A stretch of DNA of 5,118 nt from an uncultured Bacteriovoracaceae bacterium (GTDB lineage Bacteria > Bdellovibrionota > Bacteriovoracia > Bacteriovoracales > Bacteriovoracaceae): contig CALFYV010000063.1 in assembly GCA_937952395.1 (NCBI GenBank), positions 1 through 5,118 on the forward strand. Reading direction: 5' to 3'. The notes under the pieces were generated by a model that was given only the letters and a program-made list of their open reading frames with translations, had not been told where the DNA came from and made no database searches. Below are positions 1-5,118 of this stretch, in pieces. Made by a program: the position numbers and the translations under genes. Positions within the stretch are counted from its first letter, which is position 1, and the number at the start of each line of letters is the position of its first letter.

Positions 1-572
1 GCTTCTGACGTATGTTCTTGTCTACGTCTTTTGGCTTTGTTATCATCAATAAGGCCCGCGTTTAAGTCCGCATCAATGGCCATTTGCTTACCAGGCATAG
101 CATCTAAGGTAAATCTAGCAGCAACCTCGGCTACTCTTCCAGCACCTTTGGTAATAACAATAAAGTTGATAATAACCAAAATAATGAAAACAATAATCCC
201 AACTGCAAAGTTTCCACCGACAACATAGTCACCAAAAGCTTTAATGATTTGCCCAGCAGCTCCAATTCCTTCGTCCCCACCTCTTATAAGTATATTTTTG
301 GTTGAAGCTACGTTCAGTGACAAGCGGTAAAGTGTGGCAATAAGGAGCACTGAAGGGAAGGTAGAAAAATCAAGAGGTCTATTGGCATAAATACTCAGAA
401 GAAGAACAACTAAAGAAAACGCTAGTGAAATTGAAATTAGTAGATCCAAAATCATAGGATTTACAGGAATAATCATTACAGCTAAGACGAGTATGATTCC
501 GACTGCTATAGCTAGCTCTGAGTTCTTCGACAAAAATTTGAATCTAGAAAAAAAATTGTTTATCGCTTCCAT
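1..572 (-). CDS. flhA: Flagellar export-gate protein FlhA, N-terminal part (cut by window edge)
   Basis: FlhA is the largest subunit of the flagellar type III export gate. It forms a nonameric ring in the inner membrane that receives substrates and helps use the proton motive force. I translated 190 complete codons from an ATG; the rest, including the cytoplasmic docking domain of this normally ~690-700 residue protein, lies beyond the left edge. Visible hydrophobic segments are at about residues 19-37, 41-62, 71-89 and 122-142. The hallmark FHIPEP-family signature is intact at about 146-172, with key stretches RVAEVAARF and MPGKQMAIDADLNAG. Motifs LNVAST (86-91) and VGGNFAVG (118-125) are also typical. 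The start is supported by an AGGA site 7 bases upstream and by a 9-base gap after flhB. An injectisome SctV homologue would look similar, but the neighbouring fliO, fliM and fliN make the flagellar assignment firm. Confidence 0.97.
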   Translation of the reverse strand, partial: MEAINNFFSRFKFLSKNSELAIAVGIILVLAVMIIPVNPMILDLLISISLAFSLVVLLLSIYANRPLDFSTFPSVLLIATLYRLSLNVASTKNILIRGGDEGIGAAGQIIKAFGDYVVGGNFAVGIIVFIILVIINFIVITKGAGRVAEVAARFTLDAMPGKQMAIDADLNAGLIDDNKAKRRRQEHTSE

Positions 573-584
573 AATTTAATCCTA
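573..584 (-). promoter_or_regulatory. flhB/flhA junction: stop codon fused to ribosome binding site
   Basis: On the coding strand the junction reads TAGGATTAAATTATG. The flhB stop TAG supplies the first bases of the AGGA Shine-Dalgarno site, which sits 7 bases before the flhA ATG. This fixes the flhA start and suggests that ribosomes finishing flhB can hand over to flhA. Confidence 0.75.
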
Positions 585-1667
585 GGTAAGACTCAAGGCT
601 TTCTTCTGCCTTCTTTTTTTGTAAACATATGCTAAAAAATAGGCTACTATTTTATAAAGTTTTTTAGGAACCCCTTCTCCAATTTTAACAGTTTTATAAA
701 GTGTTCGTGCTAAAGGTATATTTTCAATTATCGGTATATCATTTTCTTTGGCTATTTCTCTTATTCTAAGAGCAACTTCATCAGCTCCCTTGGCGATAAC
801 TTCAGGAGCAATCATCGTCGTGGCATCATATTTAATAGCTATACTTAAATGAGTGGGATTGGTCACAATCGCATCAGCCTTGGGAACATCGTTCATCATA
901 CGCTTACGGCTCATTTCTTTTTGAATTGAACGAATTCTCTGTTTTATTTCAGGGTTACCATCTTTCTCTTTTGATTCCTGTTTAACTTGTTGTTTGGTCA
1001 TTTTTAATTTCTGCTTATAAGAATATTTTTCCCATGCGTAATCAGCAACCGCAACAACAACAAGCCCCATAATAATGGCATAAGCTAATTTTAAGGAAAT
1101 AGCTTGGCCATAAGCTAATGACTGAGGCAACTCAACATGCAAAAACCCCACGAAAGAAGTTAAGTTTTGTTTTAAAATAAGATAAGCAATCGTCAAAATT
1201 ATCGTGAATTTAAAAATACCTTTAATAACTTCAACAATCGATTTCATTGAAAATAAACGTTTGAACCCTGCAATCGGATTCAATTTATCAAATTTAATGC
1301 TTAATATATCTGGTGCATAAATAAAACCAATTTGCGAAACTTGTGAAAAAAATGAAACTACAAAAGAGGTAAGGAAAACAGGCCCAACACACTTCAAACC
1401 AGTAGCAATCATTTCGGTGAATAATTCCTGGATAAATTTATCATCATAAGCTTTTTGCGCATCGATATTAACCAACCAGTAAATAAAGCCATGGAGTGTT
1501 TCAAAAATATAAACAGCACTCAAAGTTAAAGTTAAAATCGTTGCAGCTAAAACTACAAGTGAGTTAACTTCCTTTGAAGAAGCAACCTGTCCCTGTTTTC
1601 GGAATTCATCAATCCGATACTGGGAAGGTTCTTCGGTTTTTTCTGCGTCTTCGTTATCGTCAGCCAT
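582..1667 (-). CDS. flhB: Flagellar export switch protein FlhB, autocleaving
   Basis: FlhB is the inner-membrane export component that changes substrate specificity from rod/hook to filament proteins; its loop wraps the FliPQR gate. The 361 residues are slightly shorter than enteric FlhB (about 383). The N-terminus has the typical EKTEEPSQYRIDEFRKQGQV stretch (9-28). Four hydrophobic segments lie near residues 36-55, 92-112, 148-166 and 188-208. Between the second and third is the conserved gate loop containing LNPIAGFKRLFS (129-140). After a basic linker (about 212-255) comes the cytoplasmic domain with the NPTH autocleavage site at 270-273, cut between N270 and P271 in characterised relatives. 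The conserved GADEVALRIREIA (294-306) and NIPLARTLY (316-324) follow. The tail ends soon after in a basic KKRRQKK stretch (350-356). The start is supported by an AGGGGA site, and the gene follows fliR after 8 bases. No FliR-FlhB fusion is present. Confidence 0.98.
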   Translation of the reverse strand: MADDNEDAEKTEEPSQYRIDEFRKQGQVASSKEVNSLVVLAATILTLTLSAVYIFETLHGFIYWLVNIDAQKAYDDKFIQELFTEMIATGLKCVGPVFLTSFVVSFFSQVSQIGFIYAPDILSIKFDKLNPIAGFKRLFSMKSIVEVIKGIFKFTIILTIAYLILKQNLTSFVGFLHVELPQSLAYGQAISLKLAYAIIMGLVVVAVADYAWEKYSYKQKLKMTKQQVKQESKEKDGNPEIKQRIRSIQKEMSRKRMMNDVPKADAIVTNPTHLSIAIKYDATTMIAPEVIAKGADEVALRIREIAKENDIPIIENIPLARTLYKTVKIGEGVPKKLYKIVAYFLAYVYKKRRQKKALSLT

Positions 1668-1678
1668 CTATTCCCCTA
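1668..1678 (-). promoter_or_regulatory. fliR/flhB junction: stop codon fused to ribosome binding site
   Basis: The coding strand reads TAGGGGAATAGATG. The fliR stop TAG runs directly into the AGGGGA Shine-Dalgarno site, which ends 4 bases before the flhB ATG. The site both defines the flhB start and implies coupled translation of the two membrane proteins. Confidence 0.75.
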
Positions 1679-2452
1679 GGTGATAAAAGTAAACCATTCA
1701 CCTAATTTTTTTACGTATGTTTCGTAAGCCACAAAAAAGAACTCCTCAGATATGGCCATAAAAACAACAAGTCCAATTCCTATGTTCACCACAAAACTCA
1801 CCATTAAAATATTCATTTGAGGCACTGTCCTGGCAACAATCCCCAAAACCATGTTTAGCAAAAGGTTAGAAAACAAAATTGGAGATGAAAGTAATAAAGA
1901 AGTTAAAACCAGCGATTTAAAAAAATCATAATAAAAATGAGCCGGTTTTGCTAAGTTGGCCAGATTGCTTAGATTAAAAGCAGCAAAACTATCCAGAGTT
2001 CCCTTAAAAATAGGTAATAATGCACCACTGGTTAGAATTAATATGGTCAGTGTCCACTTAATTAAGTTTTCGATTGGACCGATTTGAGCAATGTAGCTTG
2101 GGTCAAAATACTGTAAAGAAGAAAAACCCATTTGCTGAGTCATGAGAGAGCCAGCAGAAACAAAAATTCCCATAATAATTTTTAATGTATAGCCAATGAT
2201 TAAACCGGTTAGAGTATAAAAACCGGTTAGATACCAAAGATTTTCAACTCCCCAGTATCGAATTTCACTTATCAACCCTGCTTCAACTTGACCAAAAAAG
2301 CAGTAAGTTAAAATTAAAGAAGTCAAAATCTGAGTCATAAATGGAACAGCGCTATTATCAAATAAAGGGATATTAATCATCACCCCAATCCATCTTGAAA
2401 AGGCCAACCAGAATGCTAAAAATTGAACTTCATTCACAATACTAAAATTCAT
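1676..2452 (-). CDS. fliR: Flagellar export-gate protein FliR
   Basis: FliR is an integral membrane subunit of the flagellar export gate; structures of relatives show FliP5-FliQ4-FliR1, with FliR closing the spiral. The protein has 258 residues, normal for the family (about 255-265). Hydrophobic segments lie near 10-28, 38-55, 72-100, 129-147, 178-203 and 215-238. Family hallmarks seen are a lone Arg in the first segment with a following proline (FSRWIGVMINIP, 18-29), the SAGSLMTQQMGF stretch (99-110) and LGIVARTVPQMNILMV (203-218), which contains the near-invariant R-x-x-P-Q-x-N. The ATG overlaps the fliQ stop by one base (TAATG). An AGGGAG site lies only 3 bases before the ATG, so translation probably depends on ribosomes arriving from fliQ. 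An injectisome SctT is the only real alternative and the context argues against it. Confidence 0.97.
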   Translation of the reverse strand: MNFSIVNEVQFLAFWLAFSRWIGVMINIPLFDNSAVPFMTQILTSLILTYCFFGQVEAGLISEIRYWGVENLWYLTGFYTLTGLIIGYTLKIIMGIFVSAGSLMTQQMGFSSLQYFDPSYIAQIGPIENLIKWTLTILILTSGALLPIFKGTLDSFAAFNLSNLANLAKPAHFYYDFFKSLVLTSLLLSSPILFSNLLLNMVLGIVARTVPQMNILMVSFVVNIGIGLVVFMAISEEFFFVAYETYVKKLGEWFTFIT

Positions 2453-2461
2453 TATCTCCCT
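2450..2461 (-). promoter_or_regulatory. fliQ/fliR overlapping stop-start (TAATG) with very close ribosome binding site
   Basis: The coding strand reads AGGGAGATAATG. The fliQ stop TAA and the fliR start ATG share one A. The AGGGAG Shine-Dalgarno site lies inside the last fliQ codons and leaves only 3 bases before the ATG, shorter than the usual 5-9. This fits termination-reinitiation better than independent initiation. Confidence 0.7.
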
Positions 2462-2727
2462 GCTATAACACTGGGTATGCTAGTAAATAACTCTGTCGTA
2501 AAGCTAGTCATTGTTTCCATCATCCAAGGACTAAAAATAACAATTGAACCAATAATAACTAAGATTTTTGGAATAAAAGAAAGGGTTTGCTCGTTGATCT
2601 GGGTCACCGCTTGAAAAATTGAAACGAGAATACCGATAATCAACGCTCCCAATAGCATCGGTGCTGCTAACATTAAAGTAACTCTGACAGCCTGGTGTGT
2701 AAGTTCAACTACAAAATCGTTTCCCAT
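2452..2727 (-). CDS. fliQ: Flagellar export-gate protein FliQ
   Basis: FliQ is the small two-helix hairpin subunit of the export gate; in solved relatives four copies pack around the FliP/FliR core. At 91 residues it matches the family length (about 89). The two long hydrophobic segments are at roughly 13-37 and 53-76. The signature joining loop between them reads FQAVTQINEQTLSFIPK (38-54), nearly the family consensus, with P53-K54 at the start of helix two. The ATG is preceded by TAAGGA, which is formed partly by the fliP stop codon. The gene sits 8 bases after fliP and overlaps fliR by one base, the standard fliP-fliQ-fliR order. The only oddity is a few extra residues at the C-terminus (SIPSVIAGR). 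Confidence 0.97.
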   Translation of the reverse strand: MGNDFVVELTHQAVRVTLMLAAPMLLGALIIGILVSIFQAVTQINEQTLSFIPKILVIIGSIVIFSPWMMETMTSFTTELFTSIPSVIAGR

Positions 2728-2738
2728 AAATTTCCTTA
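2728..2738 (-). promoter_or_regulatory. fliP/fliQ junction: stop codon fused to ribosome binding site
   Basis: The coding strand reads TAAGGAAATTTATG. The fliP stop TAA forms the first half of TAAGGA, a six-base match to the consensus complement of the 16S rRNA 3' end, ending 5 bases before the fliQ ATG. It fixes the fliQ start. Confidence 0.8.
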
Positions 2739-3479
2739 GTTAAAAGACCTTAAGAGTGCTCCGGTTACTAATTGCCAACCGTCTACCAATACAAATAATA
2801 ATAATTTAAATGGCATGGACACAATTACAGGAGGTAACATCATCATCCCCATTGCCATGAGAACTGATGCAACTACCATATCAAGAATAAGAAATGGAAT
2901 ATAAAGTAAAAAACCGATTTGAAAAGCTGTTTTTAATTCGCTGATAATAAATGAAGGTACTAAATAGTGAAGAGGAACATCTTCAACACTTTGAGGAAGC
3001 GAATCATTGGTAACATCGTAAAATAATTTAATGTCAGCTTTTCTAATATGCTTTTGCATAAAAACTCTTAAATCTTTTTCCATAACAGTCAAAGCCTGAG
3101 TTGCATTGACCTGTTTTTTCATATATGGAGTAATGGCATTATCATACATACTTTTTCCTGTAGGCATCATGATAAAAACAGATAAAAACAGAGCAAAACC
3201 TATTAAAAGTTGATTCGGAGGCATGTTTTGTGTACCGATTGCTTGTCTCATGAAAGAAAGTACAACAATACATCTAGTGAATGATGTACAAAGAATTATG
3301 ATTGCAGGGGCTAATGTTAAAATGGTGAAAAGGATGATCACTTCCATTGTGTCAACCAAATCAGCACCTTGACCGAAGTTAATATTTATCCCTGCAGCAC
3401 CAACATTGGTCTGTCCCCAAGTCGATTCACTCATTAATACGATGAAAGTGAGAGCCAATAATTTAAGTATTTTTTTCAT
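2736..3479 (-). CDS. fliP: Flagellar export-gate protein FliP
   Basis: FliP is the main pore-forming subunit of the flagellar export gate, present in five copies in solved relatives, and its assembly is helped by FliO. The 247 residues match the family (about 245). Residues 1-22 form a cleavable-type signal peptide: basic MKK, a hydrophobic run, then a likely cut near WG|QT. Hydrophobic segments follow at about 44-64, 91-107, 185-207 and 222-240. Conserved motifs include SFTRCIVVLSFMRQAIGTQN (66-85), PPNQLLIGFALFLSVFIMMP (87-106) and LVDGWQLVTGALLRSF (231-246). The methionine-rich loop that seals the closed pore in relatives is present as MGMMMLPP (210-217), with an extra Met at 208. Family alleles often have Met and Ile/Val where this protein has Cys at 64 and 70. 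The ATG shares one base with the fliO stop (TAATG), so coupling to fliO is likely. Confidence 0.98.
   Translation of the reverse strand: MKKILKLLALTFIVLMSESTWGQTNVGAAGININFGQGADLVDTMEVIILFTILTLAPAIIILCTSFTRCIVVLSFMRQAIGTQNMPPNQLLIGFALFLSVFIMMPTGKSMYDNAITPYMKKQVNATQALTVMEKDLRVFMQKHIRKADIKLFYDVTNDSLPQSVEDVPLHYLVPSFIISELKTAFQIGFLLYIPFLILDMVVASVLMAMGMMMLPPVIVSMPFKLLLFVLVDGWQLVTGALLRSFN
3171..3190. repeat. Two perfect tandem copies of a 10-base unit inside fliP
   Basis: The plus strand shows GATAAAAACA twice in direct succession. It lies within the coding sequence for the second FliP hydrophobic segment (around LFLSVFIMM), which is well conserved, so it is probably coincidental to Phe/Leu/Ile codons in an AT-rich gene. 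Because 10 is not a multiple of 3, gain or loss of one unit would shift the frame. Confidence 0.6.
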
Positions 3480-3486
3480 TAAGCCT
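3477..3486 (-). promoter_or_regulatory. fliO/fliP overlapping stop-start (TAATG)
   Basis: The coding strand reads AGGCTTAATG. The fliO stop TAA and the fliP ATG share one A, and only a weak AGG lies 4 bases before the start. Initiation of fliP therefore probably relies on ribosomes that have just finished fliO, whose product is the FliP assembly factor. Confidence 0.7.
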
Positions 3487-4558
3487 GCTGCATTGGTTTA
3501 AGGTTTTTGATCTTATTTTTAATCTCTTGTCTGAATTTTTTTTGCAAACTATTTTCCAAGGGTTGCGATTTACTTATGTCATTTTTCAACACAATTCTTT
3601 CTTCTAAATCTTCGCTTGTATTCATTTCAACTAACTTCGAGTCAAAATTTGAACCTGATATTTGAGCTTCGCCATTTTTAATTAAGCCCGTTGGGTCTGT
3701 GATTTCAGATAAGAAACTAATCCCATTTTCAGTACTACTAAGCAAAAATATTTGCTTGTGTACTTTGACCATCATCAGTGATTTCTTGGGGGCAATATGT
3801 GAAGTGCTTAAAACTGTTATTTGATTAGTGTTATTGAGAAATCCCAATTTACCTTTAGAAAAAACGCCCTTTTTAAATACCAAAACTATCCCATAAAAGA
3901 ACAATAGAACAAAACCTAAAAAAGCTACGAACTTACCAGCATAACCTAAAAGAGAGAATTTACTCTTCTCTGTAGAAGCTTGGGTTGTCTTAACAACATC
4001 TTTTTCTGTTTTGTTAAAAACTTTCTTTTCTTCACTTTTTTTCTCTGCAATAAGCTTATTTAAATATCCCTCACCTAACACTTCTTCAACTGGTTTGGTA
4101 TTAACTACTTTCTCTTCTTTCTTCGGCTCAACCACTTTGTTAATAACGACAGGCTTCTCTACATTTTTCACAGAAACTCTCGGAAGGGTAACTTTTAAAT
4201 ACTTATCATTAATCAGCATTGATACTCGCTCATGCTTTTGTTCGATATTAAAAGGTAAAACTAAACTAACATCAGTACTATGTTCTTTCTTCTTAACCTT
4301 AATTTGAGTATCTTGTTGATTGTTGGTAGAAAAATTTTCTTTTTTATCAATACTTTTAATCAGGTTCGCCTTAGGAATAGAAATAAAAATCTCTTTATCT
4401 CTGATTGTCATTTCAGGGTTACTTCTCATAATCCCATTATAAAATATTTTTAAAGTCCCATTCTCTTTGCTTTTACTAAAAGAGACATCTTTAATGGTAA
4501 CAGCGTAGCTATTGGCCAAGAAAAAAAGTAAAAATATTTTTATTCCTAAGTATTTCAT
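3479..4558 (-). CDS. fliO: Flagellar export-gate assembly protein FliO, long form with periplasmic domain
   Basis: FliO is an inner-membrane factor that stabilises FliP and helps it oligomerise; it is specific to flagella. The recognisable FliO core is the C-terminal half. It has one transmembrane segment (about 206-228, ending in FKK), then a small cytoplasmic domain with ITVLSTSHIAPKKSLMMVKV (247-266), FLLSSTENGISFLSEI (271-286). What is unusual is the length, 359 residues against roughly 120-200 in common homologues. In front of the core are a signal peptide (1-19, likely cut after SYA), a beta-strand-rich region (20-130) that looks AMIN-like to me, and a Lys/Glu/Val-rich, proline-containing linker (131-200). 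After the core is a charged tail of about 70 residues ending in a basic helix (338-353). The start is supported by AGGTGAT, and the gene follows fliN after 7 bases. The FliO identity is firm from context and core; the function of the extra domain is inference. Confidence 0.88.
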   Translation of the reverse strand: MKYLGIKIFLLFFLANSYAVTIKDVSFSKSKENGTLKIFYNGIMRSNPEMTIRDKEIFISIPKANLIKSIDKKENFSTNNQQDTQIKVKKKEHSTDVSLVLPFNIEQKHERVSMLINDKYLKVTLPRVSVKNVEKPVVINKVVEPKKEEKVVNTKPVEEVLGEGYLNKLIAEKKSEEKKVFNKTEKDVVKTTQASTEKSKFSLLGYAGKFVAFLGFVLLFFYGIVLVFKKGVFSKGKLGFLNNTNQITVLSTSHIAPKKSLMMVKVHKQIFLLSSTENGISFLSEITDPTGLIKNGEAQISGSNFDSKLVEMNTSEDLEERIVLKNDISKSQPLENSLQKKFRQEIKNKIKNLKPMQQA

Positions 4559-4568
4559 CTATCACCTA
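4559..4568 (-). promoter_or_regulatory. fliN/fliO junction: stop codon fused to ribosome binding site
   Basis: The coding strand reads TAGGTGATAGATG. The fliN stop TAG provides the AG of AGGTGAT, a seven-base match to the 3' part of the extended Shine-Dalgarno consensus (GGAGGTGATC). It selects the fliO ATG and so supports the long N-terminus with its signal peptide. Confidence 0.75.
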
Positions 4569-4976
4569 CTTTAAAGTTTCGATTCTTTCTATTGGGCTAA
4601 TAATATCAGTTAATCTAATTCCGAATTTCTCATTAACCACAACGACTTCACCACGAGCAACTAACTTGCCATTAACTAAAACCTCAAGCGGTTCACCAGC
4701 TAACTTATCAAGTTCTAAGACAGAACCCTGTCCGAGTTGTAGTAAATCCTTGATAACAACTTTTGCTCTTCCTAACTCGACACTAACGTTCAAAGGAATA
4801 TCCAGAATAAAATCTAGGTTCTGAACTTTTAGTTTATTAAGAGCATCATCACCACTCTTAATATCATCTGCCAGATTTCTGATGATTTTTTCTTTTTCTG
4901 ACTCATCCATTCCATCTAGTCCTTTTCCAGCGTTAGCGGCTTTGCTTACTTCTTCATTGTTTGTGTTCTCATCCAT
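4566..4976 (-). CDS. fliN: Flagellar motor switch protein FliN
   Basis: FliN is a C-ring protein that, with FliM and FliG, makes up the rotor switch. It also helps dock the export ATPase complex (via FliH) beneath the gate. The 136 residues fit FliN (about 100-140) and there is no CheC-type domain, so this is not FliY. Residues 1-50 are acidic, polar and probably flexible. Residues 53-134 form a single SpoA domain, with conserved stretches FILDIPLNVSVELGRAK (56-72), LLQLGQGSVLELDKLAGEPL (78-97), VNGKLVARGEVVVVNEKFGI (101-120) and RLTDI (121-125). The chosen ATG has a good AAAGGGA site about 7 bases upstream and lies 16 bases after the fliM stop. A second in-frame ATG at Met23, with its own AAAGGA-like site, could give a shorter product with the whole SpoA domain. 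Confidence 0.97.
   Translation of the reverse strand: MDENTNNEEVSKAANAGKGLDGMDESEKEKIIRNLADDIKSGDDALNKLKVQNLDFILDIPLNVSVELGRAKVVIKDLLQLGQGSVLELDKLAGEPLEVLVNGKLVARGEVVVVNEKFGIRLTDIISPIERIETLK
4908..4926 (-). promoter_or_regulatory. Possible internal translation start in fliN (Met23)
   Basis: Within fliN, an AAAGGA-like sequence lies 9 bases before an in-frame ATG that would encode Met23. Initiation here would yield a 114-residue protein that keeps the entire SpoA domain and loses only the acidic N-terminus. Internal starts giving SpoA-only products are established for the related SctQ proteins of injectisomes. Here it is only a sequence-level possibility. Confidence 0.3.
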
Positions 4977-4982
4977 GATAAT

Positions 4983-4989
4983 TCCCTTT
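4983..4989 (-). promoter_or_regulatory. fliN ribosome binding site in the fliM-fliN gap
   Basis: The coding-strand sequence AAAGGGA lies about 7 bases before the fliN ATG, in the 16-base gap after fliM. This is the longest gap in the window and the only junction where the site is independent of the upstream stop codon. It supports Met1 as the main fliN start. Confidence 0.75.
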
Positions 4990-4992
4990 TAA

Positions 4993-5118
4993 TTAAGCTT
5001 CTTTAATACGTTTTGATATTTGTACAGCTCTATTGCCTTTATATATTCCTGCTAAACATTTAAGTTTTTTAGCACCTTCAATTTCTATATCTAATTCACC
5101 AGAAACTTCTTGGCTCAA
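4993..5118 (-). CDS. fliM: Flagellar motor switch protein FliM, C-terminal end only (cut by window edge)
   Basis: FliM is the C-ring protein that binds phospho-CheY and links FliG to FliN. Only the last 41 codons and the TAA stop are inside the window; the gene begins beyond the right edge. I read the reverse strand in frame from the edge to obtain this piece, which is too short to stand out as an open reading frame by itself. It shows the typical end of the FliM SpoA domain: GELDIEIEGAKKLKCLAGIY (7-26 of the visible part), then KGNRAVQISKRI (27-38). The pattern of an Ile/Val-rich strand, a Gly after it, and G-x-Y-K-G-N-R-A-V is characteristic of FliM C-termini. Its position directly before fliN is the usual order. 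The N-terminal CheY-binding motif cannot be judged from this window. Confidence 0.9.
   Translation of the reverse strand: MSQEVSGELDIEIEGAKKLKCLAGIYKGNRAVQISKRIKEA

Noticed and set aside
31..228. Plus-strand open frame of 65 codons opposite flhA
   Set aside because: It lies antisense to the highly conserved FHIPEP signature region of flhA, has no recognisable family pattern and no convincing ribosome binding site. It is a shadow of the real gene.
2423..2614. Plus-strand open frame of 63 codons opposite the fliQ/fliR junction
   Set aside because: It is antisense to two conserved genes, and its hydrophobic composition is what the reverse complement of membrane-protein codons in AT-rich DNA produces.
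3171..3190. Tandem 10-base repeat as a phase-variation switch in fliP
   Set aside because: Only two copies exist, and both encode a conserved membrane segment. Two copies of a 10-mer are too few to be a credible slippage switch.
582..3479. Possible injectisome (virulence type III secretion) genes SctR/S/T/U
   Set aside because: The export-gate families are shared, but fliO and flagellar-type FliM and FliN are directly linked, and no injectisome-specific gene is visible.
4011..4307. Plus-strand open frame of 98 codons opposite fliO
   Set aside because: Its Phe/Ser/Thr-rich product is the mirror of the Lys/Glu/Val-rich FliO linker (Lys and Glu codons read backwards as Phe, Leu and Ser). No family resemblance.
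4977..4992. Promoter or terminator in the fliM-fliN gap
   Set aside because: The gap is only 16 bases and is accounted for by the fliN ribosome binding site; no hairpin with a following T-run is present.

Overview
The window is a compact, minus-strand block of core flagellar genes with no unrelated cargo. In the direction of transcription (high to low coordinates) the order is fliM (3' end only), fliN, fliO, fliP, fliQ, fliR, flhB, flhA (5' part only). FliM and FliN belong to the rotor switch (C-ring). FliP, FliQ and FliR form the membrane export gate, FliO is its assembly factor, FlhB is the self-cleaving substrate-specificity switch, and FlhA is the large export-gate subunit. A FliO homologue between fliN and fliP, together with flagellar-type FliM and FliN, indicates a flagellum rather than a virulence injectisome.

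The layout is extremely tight. No gap between genes exceeds 16 bases, there is no gene-free stretch of any size, and I see no internal promoter or terminator. The block therefore looks like part of one longer transcript that starts beyond the right edge and continues past the left edge. Four junctions (fliN/fliO, fliP/fliQ, fliR/flhB, flhB/flhA) have the upstream stop codon built into the Shine-Dalgarno site of the next gene. The other two (fliO/fliP and fliQ/fliR) are one-base TAATG overlaps. This points to translational coupling throughout.

The DNA is clearly AT-rich, by eye in the mid-to-upper 30s percent GC. The proteins are Gram-negative in type, and FliO and FliP carry signal-peptide-like N-termini. 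The gene order and the style of the FlhB N-terminus (EKTEEPSQYRIDEFRKQGQV) suggest a member of the Bdellovibrionota or a deltaproteobacterial relative, with a Bacteriovorax-like low-GC predator as my best guess. That assignment is from memory of family patterns, not from a search.

I found no previously undescribed system. The points most worth checking are the unusually long FliO (359 residues, with a beta-rich periplasmic domain and a long Lys/Glu/Val linker in front of the standard FliO core), the alternating junction design, and a possible internal translation start in fliN.
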